Source: Trichobilharzia regenti
Lineage: Eukaryota > Platyhelminthes > Trematoda > Strigeidida > Schistosomatidae
NCBI GenBank assembly: GCA_944472135.2
Contig: OX235262.1
Coordinates: 71,300,887-71,364,886, forward strand
Reading direction: 5' to 3'
DNA: 64,000 nucleotides
The notes under the pieces are model-generated. The model was not told the origin of the DNA and did no database searches. It saw nothing but the letters and a program-made list of their open reading frames with translations. The first letter of the stretch is position 1. Every line of letters begins with the position of its first letter. Shown here piece by piece: positions 21,801-31,789 of the stretch. A program made the position numbers and the translations under genes.

Positions 21801-23183
21801 ATTTCTCAGAGGACGGCAAAGTGGCTGGTACAGCTGCTTCAACCCTTGCATGACGAGTTAGTAAAGCACAGCGTCAAGGATACCTTTCAATTTGTTGATA
21901 AGATAAAAAACCTGAACGCGACTGGCAAATATATGGCATCACTTGATGTTTCATCTCTATTTACGAATGTGCCTCTAGTGGAAACAATCGATTATATCTG
22001 TGAACAGATTATAGAAAAGAAATTGTGCACTGATATTCCTATCAGTAATCTGAAACAACTACTTGTTAAATGCACAACGAATGTTCAGTTCCTATTTAAT
22101 AATGAAATATACAGACAGGTTGATGGAGTAGCCATGGGATCCCCACTGGGACCTATTTTCGCGAATATATTTCTAGCAAAACTAGAAAATAGTCCGTTGA
22201 AAGAGGAAATAGCGAAAATGGAAATGTATTGTCGTTACATGGATGACACTTTTGTAGTGTACGATGAAGGGTTAAATAGTGATTTGATTTTGAACAACTT
22301 CAATAATGCTCACCCAGCGGTCCATTTCACCTACGAAGGAGAATACAACGACTCTTTACACTTCCTCGACGTCCTACTAACGAGAAGAGAGGATGGTTCC
22401 ATCAAAAGAACCATATTTAGAAAGCTAGAGACCAAAGCCCAGTATACACATTTCCTTAGCTTCGTACCGATGAAATACAAACGTAATCTAATCAGGTGCT
22501 TAGCATTTAGAGCGAGGTCTATTTGTTCTGAAGAGTGCGTAGAGAAAGAACTCCAGATCATCCGAGACATTCTAAGCGAGAACGGATATCCAGAGAAGTT
22601 CATTAAAGCCAACATAGGTTATAATAGCCGTAAACATGAACTGACAACTGTGGAGAAAAAGCCTCTGTTTTTACGTCTCCAATTCAAGGGAGATACTCCT
22701 GCGGAGATTCTATCCCAACGTTTAACCAGGGCGATCAAGAAAACTTTCTATTCTGCACGTCTGTGTCTATCCTTCACTAGCCGTCCAATGTTCACCCAGC
22801 AACTCAAAGATGCCTTACCTAACCTTAGCTCTTCTTCATGCATATACCATTTCAACTGTTCCTGTGGTTCAAGTTATATAGGGCGCACGATTAGGCAGGT
22901 TCGTCTACGGGTTCGAGAACACTTACCAGCTTGGTTCAGCAGGGGGGAAATTAAGTGCATAAAAAGCTCGATCCTGTCACACCTGGTCGATACTGGACAT
23001 CGCATCGATGTCAACACAGCTTTCAGAGTTATATACCGAATTCCGAAGTCGTTATCACGTACAGTTCGCTTACGTCTCCTACACATAGCTGAAGCTGTTG
23101 CAATAAGATCGACTAAACCGGAACTGTGTATCCAAAAGGAACACGTCCAGACGCTGTTCCTACCGTGGCCAACCTTGGATTGA
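21801..23183 (+). CDS. Penelope-like retroelement protein, 5'-truncated (RT plus GIY-YIG)
   Basis: Best Penelope-like reading in the window, open for about 460 codons from 21801 to TGA at 23181. An initiator is not evident: the frame continues upstream of the TTG at 21846 (RTAKWLVQLLQPLHDELV) until a stop at 21798, so the true N-terminus is missing. Counting from 21846: SLDVSSLFTNVP (residues 32-43, RT motif A), QVDGVAMGSPLGPI (91-104), YMDD catalytic motif (131-134), FLDVLLTR (173-180), then the GIY-YIG endonuclease (CIYHFNCSCGSSYIGRTIR, 332-350, with REHLPAW after it) and the terminal HIAEAVAIR region (413-421). The family replicates by target-primed reverse transcription using this endonuclease. 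Full-length members have an N-terminal part of some 150-250 residues not found here. Codon usage is not broken by stops, so the copy is relatively young. Confidence 0.85.
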   Translation: MSQRTAKWLVQLLQPLHDELVKHSVKDTFQFVDKIKNLNATGKYMASLDVSSLFTNVPLVETIDYICEQIIEKKLCTDIPISNLKQLLVKCTTNVQFLFNNEIYRQVDGVAMGSPLGPIFANIFLAKLENSPLKEEIAKMEMYCRYMDDTFVVYDEGLNSDLILNNFNNAHPAVHFTYEGEYNDSLHFLDVLLTRREDGSIKRTIFRKLETKAQYTHFLSFVPMKYKRNLIRCLAFRARSICSEECVEKELQIIRDILSENGYPEKFIKANIGYNSRKHELTTVEKKPLFLRLQFKGDTPAEILSQRLTRAIKKTFYSARLCLSFTSRPMFTQQLKDALPNLSSSSCIYHFNCSCGSSYIGRTIRQVRLRVREHLPAWFSRGEIKCIKSSILSHLVDTGHRIDVNTAFRVIYRIPKSLSRTVRLRLLHIAEAVAIRSTKPELCIQKEHVQTLFLPWPTLD

Positions 23184-23310
23184 AGATTTTTCTTCTCACC
23201 AAGAGTGCTCCTTCCCCTTAACCCTCTTGGTTTTTTTTTTTTCTTTTTAATTTGCTTATTATTATAAATATTATTATTACAGTTATTATTATTCGTCATA
23301 ATTTATGCCC
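23184..23310 (+). other. Penelope-like 3' untranslated region
   Basis: After the stop, an AT-rich region with ccctcttgg then T-rich and attattataaatattattat sequence; the same attattatt-type ending follows other copies at 55480 and 58620. Confidence 0.5.
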
Positions 23311-23859
23311 TTTATGCAAACATTCCCTCAATACTATCGAATTTTCATTTGTACGGACTTATTATTAGTGATATTATCTGTTTTCTCAATATATGCCTCC
23401 ACCTGTTTCATTTAATATATTCGTTATCTCACTATGAACCTCTCATTCCAGTCTTACTATATCCTGCTTAACTCAGACCACTTTGTACTAGCCACTCACC
23501 TGACACCTTTTATAACCTTGAACTGATTTGTCAATTTTCCTACCCCACACTCTACAATTCCATTATGATTAACCACCACTATTGTCTCCCGTTTTACAAT
23601 ATTTCTAATCGATTTCAGCCTAGCACGTTTGTCACACAAATATGACTATTTATTTTGACACCCCATAACTAATCTGTTATTCTACGTTAAAAAATGTATC
23701 CGCCGCATACCTGGCTATCTTTATTGTAACGACCACAAATATTATATTTTATAATTGTAAGAACCTGAAGAGAAATTATTGAAAAGAATATTCTTCGTTC
23801 AGATTGACTTTTAATTCATAATATGGGAATATTTCACACTATCAAATCAAATCTTATTT
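23311..23859. other. No gene seen
   Basis: AT-rich, without a supported frame. Parts may be extended Penelope-like 3' sequence. Confidence 0.4.
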
Positions 23860-24058
23860 TAAAACAATTAGTCCCTTTGATAAATTTGAACAAGGCATTA
23901 AGAAGACAAATTTCGCGAGATGATATCATTTCGTAGTTTCTTTACAACCGCTTTACAACTAACATTACTCAGTTAAATAAACAAAAGTACTTTTGTTTTT
24001 ATTGATATGATAAATGATATCATCTCGCGAAATTTGTCTTCTTAATGCCTTGTTCAAA
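23860..24058. mobile_element. Foldback (MITE-like) element with perfect inverted arms
   Basis: Two perfect 45-bp inverted arms, 23885-23929 and 24014-24058 (outer end gaacaaggcattaagaagac; includes tttcgcgagatgatatcat), separated by 84 bp of AT-rich sequence. A 12-bp direct repeat caaatcttattt sits at 23848-23859 and 24059-24070 and may be the target duplication. No other copy is seen in this window. A non-autonomous DNA transposon or a snap-back retroposon are both possible. Confidence 0.7.
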
Positions 24059-24539
24059 CAAATCTTATTTCTCAGAGGAGTTTATTCCATGATATTTTCC
24101 CTATTTACAATATCTCCAGGTAAAAATATTAATCGACAGTATACCCTGTGACACAATGCTTTCTCTGAGCTGAAGCACAAACTATTCCATTGTAATATCT
24201 GTCTACTTTGTCTTCTTCAAGAAACCCACGATAACTAGTGGAAGTCATTTGTAAGATGTTCATAAGTACATTTTAAAACTCAAGGACATAAGTGAAGAAG
24301 AGTTATCGCACGTGTTGATTGGGACATGTTGTCACTCACAATCAGGTCTTTCTCTAAGTTTAGTAGGAACTTGTTAGCCTTTTAAATACACATAAGAGTA
24401 GATAATACTATTAGAAGTCATATTTTAATCTATTAAAACAAAGCAGACGATAGAAAATAATATGGAATAGAGAGATTGAAGTTTTTGGCAGCCCAAGTTT
24501 TAGATTAGATTATTTTCAGTGAATTTAAAAGTAATAGAC

Positions 24540-24857
24540 TTTGTTTTCGGTTCAGGTGAATGATTTCGGTGTGGATGTATTGCGTGAGCTGGACGGTTTA
24601 ACTGCTTTTTCTTTTTCCTTTCATCTCTTTCCATTACGAGTGGAGCGCAGGACCTTAAGCCTTGAGTATTGAAATTTCAACGACAGTGGTGTTAGCTTTT
24701 TACAGGATGAGGTTGTTAGCTTCACGACCAACTTTCCCTTTTCACTGAGCTTATTTTTGTCCAAGCAAAGTTGCATGAGTGCGTGGGCCGGGATTCGAAC
24801 TCTGGACCACGTGTAGTGTGGTTAGGGGGCATTCTACCACTGAACCACCGAGATACT
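24540..24857 (-). mobile_element. SINE-B inserted beside a Penelope-like tail fragment
   Basis: 24540-24608 carries the Penelope-like tail (gtgagctggacggtttaac, cf. 14195-14180). 24857-24610 on minus is SINE-B: gtggttcagtggtagaatgc (A box), gagttcgaatcccgg (B box, 24797-24811), tgaagctaacaacctcatcc and a worn RTE-like 3' end aggcttaaggtcctgcgctc. Confidence 0.6.
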
Positions 24858-24959
24858 TATCCACTAGACTAAGCTCTCTTAATCTTTGCAGATTTTATCT
24901 TCAGTGTAAACTTTAATATTCAGTGAACTACAAATCTTCTCCATAAATCACATATCTTC

Positions 24960-25327
24960 TTTTGATCTGATCACTTTTGAGTTGCCTTTTGTTGTAAGTT
25001 GATCCTTCTTTTTAGTGCTTGACTTTGTTGTTGTGCGATGGTATTGATAATAATGTGTTGAATTACTAGTACAATTTTATTTGAGTGAAATCACAATTAT
25101 GCCATAGAGTAACTGGTTTACCTTGGACTGTCTGTGGAGCACCTGTCTTGCTCTGTTTGATTCTTGAGTACACACAGTTTTGATATCATCTTGTTGGGAA
25201 TAATCTTGTTGATACTCATGTAATTTAAAATCGTGTGGGGTCAATTAATTTTTGGAAACTTTTGAACTGTATAGCTTCCTGGCACAATTGTCACATTAGT
25301 TTTGTATTTTTGATAAAAGTTATTATT
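24960..25327 (+). repeat. U repeat
   Basis: Shares tgcttgactttgttgttgtg, aattatgccatagagtaact and ttggactgtctgtggagcac with the copies at 28628 and 34900. Left end is worn. Confidence 0.55.
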
Positions 25328-25681
25328 ACGAGTTTGACCACGGATTGATATCAATTAGAGAACCATTGAAAACCCATCAAGGAGTGCTGGACAGCTGTTT
25401 CATCCTAGTTTGGGAATCATCGGCAGTACTCACCTACCGCAGGGATTCGAACCCGGCACATTCCAGTTACAAGGCCAGCGAGCTCGTATACCATTCGTCC
25501 ATGACCAGTCCATGAATTCTAACTTCTACCAATTTGTGATTTAGCGTGATAACCAACCAATGTCGCCGGTGAGAACTCCATCCTGCCTATGATTCCCGAA
25601 CTAGGATGAAACAGCTGTCCAGTACTCCCAGTTGGTTTTCAATGATTCTCTAACTGATATTAATCCGTGGTCAAACTCGTA
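25328..25681. mobile_element. Snap-back SINE-A element S3
   Basis: The clearest snap-back. Left arm 25328-25432 (minus: tail and core) and right arm 25585-25681 (plus: cctatgattcccgaactagg then GAAACAGCTGTC at 25608-25619 then tail) are inverted copies about 97-105 bp long. The 150-bp loop holds the tRNA-like unit on minus (gggattcgaaccc, about 25440-25452) and part of the 5' module. No TSD could be assigned by eye. Confidence 0.75.
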
Positions 25682-25689
25682 AAAAGCAA

Positions 25690-26319
25690 GTCTAATCCTT
25701 ACAAACCAACTCTTGAAAAATAAGTTATTATTGTTGTTCAGTAATATAGGAGATGTTAGCGCGTTAAACTGTGTTTTTTTTAATATTATTATCATATAAA
25801 TTTTGACTTTGTGCTACACACAGCAATTTGGTAAGCCATACAGAATAACGTATCGATTGATTTCCTCTGTTTAAACCAAAATACTTGAGTTTCTTGTCAC
25901 TAAAACTGCTACTAATTCTTATATACACTACTACCAGTTATGATTACCTTGATTTCTTAGTCGAACATAGAACTTCAGTAACACACCACTATTTGAACTT
26001 TGTCCTGTGAAGTGCTTTTCATTTCCTCCTCACTTGATATTCTTCTCCCTTAGTTAACTGAAGGGTTCTATTGTTCGAGAAAAGAGGAGAGATTAGACAT
26101 TTTGCTAGTAACTCTATCCCGAATAATAAATCCACTTGCTATGGCAATTTCAAAGCCTCTCTGCTACTTATACACTATAATGTATGGTATTTATTACTAC
26201 TACTATTACTTATACTACTTATTTTTCTAATAAACTGACGATTAAAATAGCTGTGTGGATGTCATTCAAATAGTTTGTTTAATTTAAATAACACTGAGCT
26301 GTACAAGAGATAACTTGCA
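25690..26319. other. No gene seen
   Basis: AT-rich; the tail of S3 ends at its left edge. No supported frame. Confidence 0.4.
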
Positions 26320-26470
26320 TTGTTCTAATAGGGGTAATGCAGATAACGCCTTTGCATTTGAAATGATGGGTTCAAGGTGTGAATCCTTGAGGTGAAACCA
26401 TCACTCACTCACCGGGATTCGAGGTACATCCAGCTGACGAGTAACGAATAAGACTCTACTCTTAGCCTTC
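26320..26470 (+). mobile_element. Smalpha-like SINE with decayed hammerhead
   Basis: A-box-like gggtaatgcagataacgcc (26332-26350), B-box-like tgggttcaagg (26368-26378), then ggattcgaggtacatccagc tgacgag at about 26413-26439. That string matches the 5' stem I and CUGACGA core of the hammerhead in the Schistosoma Smalpha repeat, as I remember it. The remainder (stem II and GAAAC) is lost here, so this copy should not cleave. Confidence 0.6.
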
Positions 26471-26818
26471 CACCATCCAACAAATAACAGTCATATAAAT
26501 CTGTTCATTCTATTATTGATTGATAGAACAAGAGTCGTATTTGGTATGTAAGGGTAAGAAAAAGAGGTATAAAATAGGATTCGGTGATAACAAAACTAAA
26601 GGAACAATAAACATATGAACAAATAACAAAAAGAAGAACAGGACTGATGCGAAGTGAAATAAATATACTTTGTTTTTTATTTTCCTAGATGATGAATGTT
26701 TGTTTACTTCATCTACAAGTCTTGACAAAAAGCGAAAACAAGGCTGGTTTGAGACTAATTGACTGTGAACGATTTCATTTGTCCTAATGTTATGAATTCA
26801 AAGCTATATATATATATA

Positions 26819-27045
26819 CGTCGGTGGCACACAGGCAGAATGCTCGCCGGCCGCGCATGTGGGCCGGGGTTCGATCCCCTGCCACAGACACACTCCTTTA
26901 ACTAACTAAACTACTAATAAAGCTGGTAAGGAGGAAAGGTTGGGCGTGAGGCTAGCAACCCTATCCTGTAAAAATAAACACTGCTACAGAAAATTCAAGT
27001 CGCTAGCCTGAAGCCCGATGTTCCAGTGGATACGTGAAAGAATGA
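26819..27045 (+). mobile_element. SINE-B, well preserved
   Basis: Reads gtcggtggcacacaggcag (A box), ggggttcgatcccctgc (B box, 26867-26883), then ggcgtgaggctagcaaccct atcctgtaaa (26943-26972), which closely matches the 5' leader of the RTE at 31792, then cctgaagcccgatgttccag and ggatacgtgaaag, matching the RTE 3' end. A TA run follows. Confidence 0.75.
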
Positions 27046-27070
27046 ATATATATATATATATATATATATA
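27046..27070 (+). repeat. AT dinucleotide microsatellite
   Basis: About 25 nt of alternating TA directly after the SINE-B tail. Confidence 0.9.
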
Positions 27071-27071
27071 G

Positions 27072-27680
27072 TATATTAGTGGTTCTACAGGCACACCGGA
27101 TGAAGATGTCAATTCAGCATCGGAAAGGCAAGATACGCCTTCATAAACCTGAAGCCATTTTGGAAATCTTTTGCACTCAACATAAGGAATAGGATTCTCA
27201 TTTTCAACACCAATATCGTGTCGGTCCTTCTATACAGGTTAGAAACTTGCATTACACTTGAGTCACGGAGAGGATTTCCAATGGATGCTTGCATACTTTT
27301 ATCAACAGCTGCTACCTTCACTCGCTGGCTCCATACTGAAGATCAAATGACCAGAAAGAATAAGTGATAAGAAACTGTAGGAACAAACCAACCAAGAGCC
27401 GACTGCTCAAGAAGTATGTAGGAGAAAATGGAGATGGACTGGGCATACATTAAGGAAGCCGTCGAATGACATCGCGTGCAATGCAGGCCATCGGTCGAGT
27501 GGATTCCGAATGGGAAGCGACGAGTGGGTGGTCGGTGCAAAGGTGACATGGAGGAGATGAAAGATCGTGGGCAATCGTTGACCCAGCTTAAAGGAACAGC
27601 AGAAGATAGGACAGAGTGTAAATGTGTTGTTGAAGCCGTATATTCCACTCTGAACCCAAGGGAATAATAGTAATAATAGT
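27072..27680 (+). pseudogene. RTE 3' end, 5'-truncated
   Basis: Begins in the coding part equivalent to 34270 of the full element (ccggatgaagatgtcaattc, gcatcggaaaggcaagat), has a broken C-terminal frame (IGRKWRWTGH-type reading near 27425), and ends with gaagccgtatattccactct, gaacccaagggaat and aatagtaataata. The minus-strand frames at 27343-27694 are shadows of it. Confidence 0.7.
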
Positions 27681-27689
27681 GATTGAAAT

Positions 27690-28160
27690 GACAAATAATG
27701 GCTTTATATGTTTTATATTTTATTACTTAGTATGAATTAGTAGTCTTCTATCTTTCCGACTACAAAATTACCCACTTTTTGGCTTGCCATTTTGTCATTG
27801 TCTACAGGAAAAGAGAAAAGTGATATGGAAATTGGAAGAATCAGAAATTGAGACAAAACGGGAAGGGATAAGAATAACAACAGGGAATCAACTACACAAT
27901 ATGGATAAGCAAAATTAAGGAAATTGACTAGACAAATACAGACAAATGAGATAGACAATACGTTTCATTAGTGTATAGTACTTGTTGTAAAAGAATATGT
28001 TCTAATGTCTAGTAAATGGAGTTTGTAAACAGAAAACAAAATAAAGATAAGTATAATTCATTAGGTTTCACAGGAGAAACATTCGTGATTTAATAGACAG
28101 TTGAATAGGAAGCAGTCGTTAAGCTGTCCGTTTTAGAACAGTAAACGCTTTTTAAAATGT
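27690..28160. other. No gene seen
   Basis: AT-rich with no supported frame or recognised repeat. Confidence 0.4.
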
Positions 28161-28164
28161 TATT

Positions 28165-28622
28165 TTGCAGGGATTCGATCCTCAGAGTCTACTTGACAGT
28201 TTTTCCTCTCTATTCGTGACTCTTCATCAGTGCGCATCCACGAACTGAGCAGGCATCAAACTCAGGACCTTCAAGTTCCTAAGCGAACAAGTACCCCGTT
28301 GCTTCTAACCTCTACCAACTCGTGGTACAAAACGCTAGCATTAGCCAATGTCATCGGTGAGTATTTCTCCTGAGCACTCAACTTGTTAGACTCTACTTTC
28401 CATGACTTCATGATACAACTTCATCCTGTAGTTAGTCACTACTGAGCACTGTATTAACTTTGAAGTGTTAACTATCATGAATTCGATTGATTTGGTGATT
28501 AATCACAGACTAGGTTCGATCCCTTGTGGAGTAAATGGTATGTATTGTTGACGAGTCCTGAACTAAGAGGAAACAGCTAACCACTTCAATGGTTTTCCAA
28601 CTGATATCAGAGCGTCATCACA
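28165..28622. mobile_element. Snap-back SINE-A-like element S6, diverged
   Basis: Left part on minus (28173-28420): tRNA-like unit and tcttcatcag core complement at about 28229-28238. Right part on plus (28514-28620): gttcgatcccttgtgg, gacgagtcctgaactaagag then gaaacagctaacc, and the tail. The right core keeps GACGA, GTCC and GAAAC but lacks the GTC cleavage triplet. Confidence 0.55.
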
Positions 28623-28624
28623 CA

Positions 28625-29075
28625 GTTGAATGTAACAGAATAACTGGTTTTAAAATCCTTCTATAAACAACAATCGATTTCCAATATTGATATTTATTTG
28701 AATATTTCGATTGATTTTTTTTAATTACTGCCTTTTACCTATGATGTGTATATCGCTGTTCTAATATTTACAGATCTTATTTTGACTAATTCCTTATTAT
28801 TTATCTTTCTTCTTGGTTGATCCTTATTTTTATCGTTTCACTTTACTCTCATATGGTGGTATTGATACTAAAAAATTGTTTTATGAGTGCGATTTTTGCT
28901 GTGTGACGTCAAGATTACGCCATAGGGTAGCTGCTTTACTGAACTTGGACTGTCCACGGGAAATATGTCTTACTCTGTTTAATTCCTTCAGATAAACTTC
29001 TAATCCCACCGCTGGTACCTGAGCAACTTTCAGACTATAAAGACAACCAGACGGCATTGTTGAGTGATACAGAGT
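28625..29075 (+). repeat. U repeat
   Basis: Starts tgtaacagaataactggttt immediately after S6, includes tggtggtattgatactaaaa and agattacgccatagggtagc, and ends near ggcattgttgagtgat. Same order as 11098-11575. Confidence 0.6.
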
Positions 29076-29079
29076 ATAT

Positions 29080-29929
29080 CAGGCTTTATTTTTAGAATGC
29101 AGTTTTCGTCTGGGCGAATCCCGTGAAAGTTTGATGAACTATTGATTTTCTGCTTTCTAAGTGAAATACTCGGGTTTTTGATTATTACAATGAAGACAGG
29201 TTGAACTTAATCATCAGTCCCTGCATTTTGAAATACTTTCTAGCCGGTAGAGTGGCAATATCTTGATTTACCATGCATTCAAATTGTTACTACTAATCTC
29301 ACTCCATGAAACTGTTTCCATCCGATGACATAATCATGTTAGTGATTCTAGAGTCCGGCAGAGTCTTTAAACATGACACAGATAATTTTTTTAATAGGCA
29401 GTGTCATCTTGCAACACTGATGAGATAGCTTAGACAAATCCTACCCGTACCATTCACTACTGACTAGCCCTACGACTGGATATAAATAAATGAAGAGTGA
29501 TCAGCCTGTAATATGGGACCATGAGACGGAGGTTCATATGGTTGCGTCCATGAGATCATGAAAAAGATATCAGATTAAGGCTGAGAACTGTAATCCCCTC
29601 CTTCCTTTTCATGATGGAAGAAAAATAAAGTAACGAATTCTCCCTTGAGTGCTCTTGATAAATATGTGAGATCGTTTTCATGGTAACGTCCCTTGATTGT
29701 GAGATTTCAATTTTCCTCGTATGGCTGTTTTATAACTTTTATATTCCAAATTTATTAGTGCCCGCTGACCGAAAAGGCCGTGTTTTAAGTAAAATAAAGT
29801 AAGATCTGCAGTGTTAATAATGTCAGCTTATAAAGATAAGGTTATATCTTCTGCTTTCTTAATTATCCGTAGAGATGGAGGTGTTTTTAACAGAGTGATG
29901 TTACTTGTCCAATCCCACAATCCTACATA
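29080..29929. other. No gene seen
   Basis: AT-rich; no supported reading frame and no repeat recognised from the rest of the window. Confidence 0.4.
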
Positions 29930-30190
29930 GTCAGACATGACATCTGATTGACATTAGACACTGAATAGACGTCTTCAATCCCATCAAAATAATAAACAAT
30001 CAAACTAAGCGAATTCAATTGAAAATTTGAGAGACTGATGCTATAGAACTGCTAAGACCATAGTAAGTGTCACTTTGTGTTAAGCACGTTGGTCCTTGAT
30101 CTTTAATTGATTATGAAAAGGCCTCCATGAACGATCTATTTACAGGTATGATACTTATTTCAATATTTCAACGTATTTTGTAAATCATAT
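29930..30190 (-). repeat. Y repeat, second half
   Basis: Inverted match to 8050-8320: gacatctgattgacattaga, gtcttcaatcccatcaaaat, aagtgtcactttgtgttaag, ttggtccttgatctttaatt. Confidence 0.65.
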
Positions 30191-30299
30191 CTTTTACGAC
30201 TGACCAGTATATCACTGTTCTGACATTTGCGTACCTCCTTTTGACTTGTAACAGTAGAATACTAGAGACCTGGTAAAGGAATTAATTGGTGAATGGTGA

Positions 30300-30840
30300 C
30301 TAGCAGTGGAATTCAAAATGTCTATTTCATCTTATTTGGTACTTGTCAGGTGGGTGTACCCGCATTCAATATAAATAATAATAATTTTTCCTTCACGTTC
30401 CCCACTGGAGCATAGGGCTTCAAGCTAGTGGCTTGAAGTTTCTGTAGCAGTGTTTATTTTACAGGATGGGGTGGCTAGCCTCACGCTCAACCTTTTTTCT
30501 TTACCAGTATTATTTCTGGCTTAGTGAGGTAAAGGGGTGCGTCGGCCGGGGACTGAACCCCGGACCATGTTCATGGTTGGCGAGCGTCCTAACCGCTATA
30601 CCACCGACGCCGCATTCAATATGACGAGTCCTAAATATGGCAAAATGCGAATATTGAATTCTACTGCCAGTCACTACCCACCAATTGACCTATAATTACA
30701 TGTCCAGACATCGTCGAAGCATCTGCACAAGAAGTCGACATGTCAACCTGAGACTGAGCAGTTCGGTTCAATCAGTCGACGGGAAAATCTAAAAGTGAAT
30801 TAAATAATTGGTAAAAAATGTTCTTTTGAAAACTTGTATC
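30300..30840. mobile_element. Z repeat with hammerhead-like remnants, split by SINE-B
   Basis: Left 30300-30360 on minus keeps ctgacaagtaccaaataag and gatgaaatagac, worn from a Smalpha-type hammerhead. Right 30623-30830 on plus keeps gacgagtcctaaatatggc, then gaattctactgccagtcact and a tail with gacatgtcaacctgagactg, shared with 50433-50580 (inverted). The two halves carry related cores in opposite sense, so this too may be a snap-back arrangement. Confidence 0.5.
30373..30610 (-). mobile_element. SINE-B with 12-13 bp target duplication
   Basis: Direct repeat cgcattcaatat at 30361-30372 and 30611-30622 (one further matching c on the left). On minus it reads ggcgtcggtggtatagcggt (A box), ggggttcagtcccc (B box), gtgaggctagccaccccatc (RTE-leader-like), gaagccctatgctccagtgg and an aat-rich tail abutting the left duplicate. 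Confidence 0.8.
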
Positions 30841-31310
30841 TCTATATAGCCAAATTATGTACACGTTATCTTTTTTTTCCTTCACGTTCCCCACTGCAGC
30901 ATAGGGCTTCAAGCTGGTGGCTTGAAGTTTCCGTAGCAGTGTTTATTTTACAGGATGAGGTTTCTAGCCTCATTCCCAGCCTTTCCTCTTTACCAGCATC
31001 ATATCTGGCTTAGCGAGGTAAAGGAGTGTGCCAGCGGGGAATTGCACCCCGGACCATGTGCATGGTCGGCGAGCGTCCTAACCGCTATGCCACCGACGCA
31101 CCACACGTTATCTTATAATCACCATTTCCACAGATCCTCTGTGTTGTGCTCCTTTTGCAGTTCCTTCATATTTTGCTTCTTTGTGATCCTTTTACGTCTT
31201 CCATGTTTCCTGTGGCAAGGCTGTATTATTCGCCTTCTCTGACATCATGTCTATTCGTCTCCCTCCTATTTGTTGTTTTTTATACAGGTGAACGTCTCTT
31301 CATATTATTA
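30840..31310 (-). repeat. Y repeat, first half, split by SINE-B
   Basis: 30840-30872 and 31103-31310 form one inverted Y segment (tatctctatatagccaaatt; then cagatcctctgtgttgtgct, tgtctattcgtctccctcct, acgtctcttcat), cut by the SINE-B at 30873-31102. Confidence 0.6.
30873..31102 (-). mobile_element. SINE-B with 12-bp target duplication in Y
   Basis: Perfect acacgttatctt at 30861-30872 and 31103-31114. The insert shows the same parts as the copy 260 bp to the left, with B box ggggtgcaattcccc slightly worn. It is younger than the Y copy it interrupts. The 95-codon open frame 30955-31242 runs across the junction and is not a gene. Confidence 0.8.
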
Positions 31311-31789
31311 TTATTATTACCGATTTTCGACTACTATGCTACATTTCCTAAATTTTATAAAAACTCTCTTTTCTATAAAATTTCATGCCAAGAGATCGTG
31401 GAAACTATTACAATTATTTACCTTTCGAACACTAAATCCAAAGATAAAATCTTATTGACAGATAATACCTATAACTAACTATTTGGATTTGTGAAATTTT
31501 TAAACATAAACACATCTATAATTGTATATATTGTTGGATTTACATGTTCAAGTTGCTCCAAGTCAGTGAGTTTATGGTTGAGATATCATTTTAGTTAACT
31601 GTGCTGAACTATATTGCATGTTGTTGTATTGTATCGTTGTTGTCGCTTTTTGCCCTTTTTGCTGTGAACTGTTTTCCTTTTGCTGGTGTTGTTCTCATTG
31701 TTTTGTCCGTTATTTTCCGATTTTGAGGGGAGCAACCCAAAAAGTCGCTTCTCTCTAAACTTTATCTTAATGTAATCATTCTTTTCTCA
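31311..31789. other. No gene seen
   Basis: AT-rich sequence with an (ATT)n run near 31308-31320. No supported frame; it lies directly upstream of the RTE element. Confidence 0.4.

Noticed and set aside
31146..31320. LTR retrotransposon or retrovirus
   Set aside because: No gag, protease, integrase or LTR pair was found anywhere in the window; all reverse transcriptases seen are of RTE or Penelope-like type.
30955..31478. Overlapping plus-strand frames of 95 and 110 codons
   Set aside because: They run from a SINE-B across its target duplication into a Y repeat.
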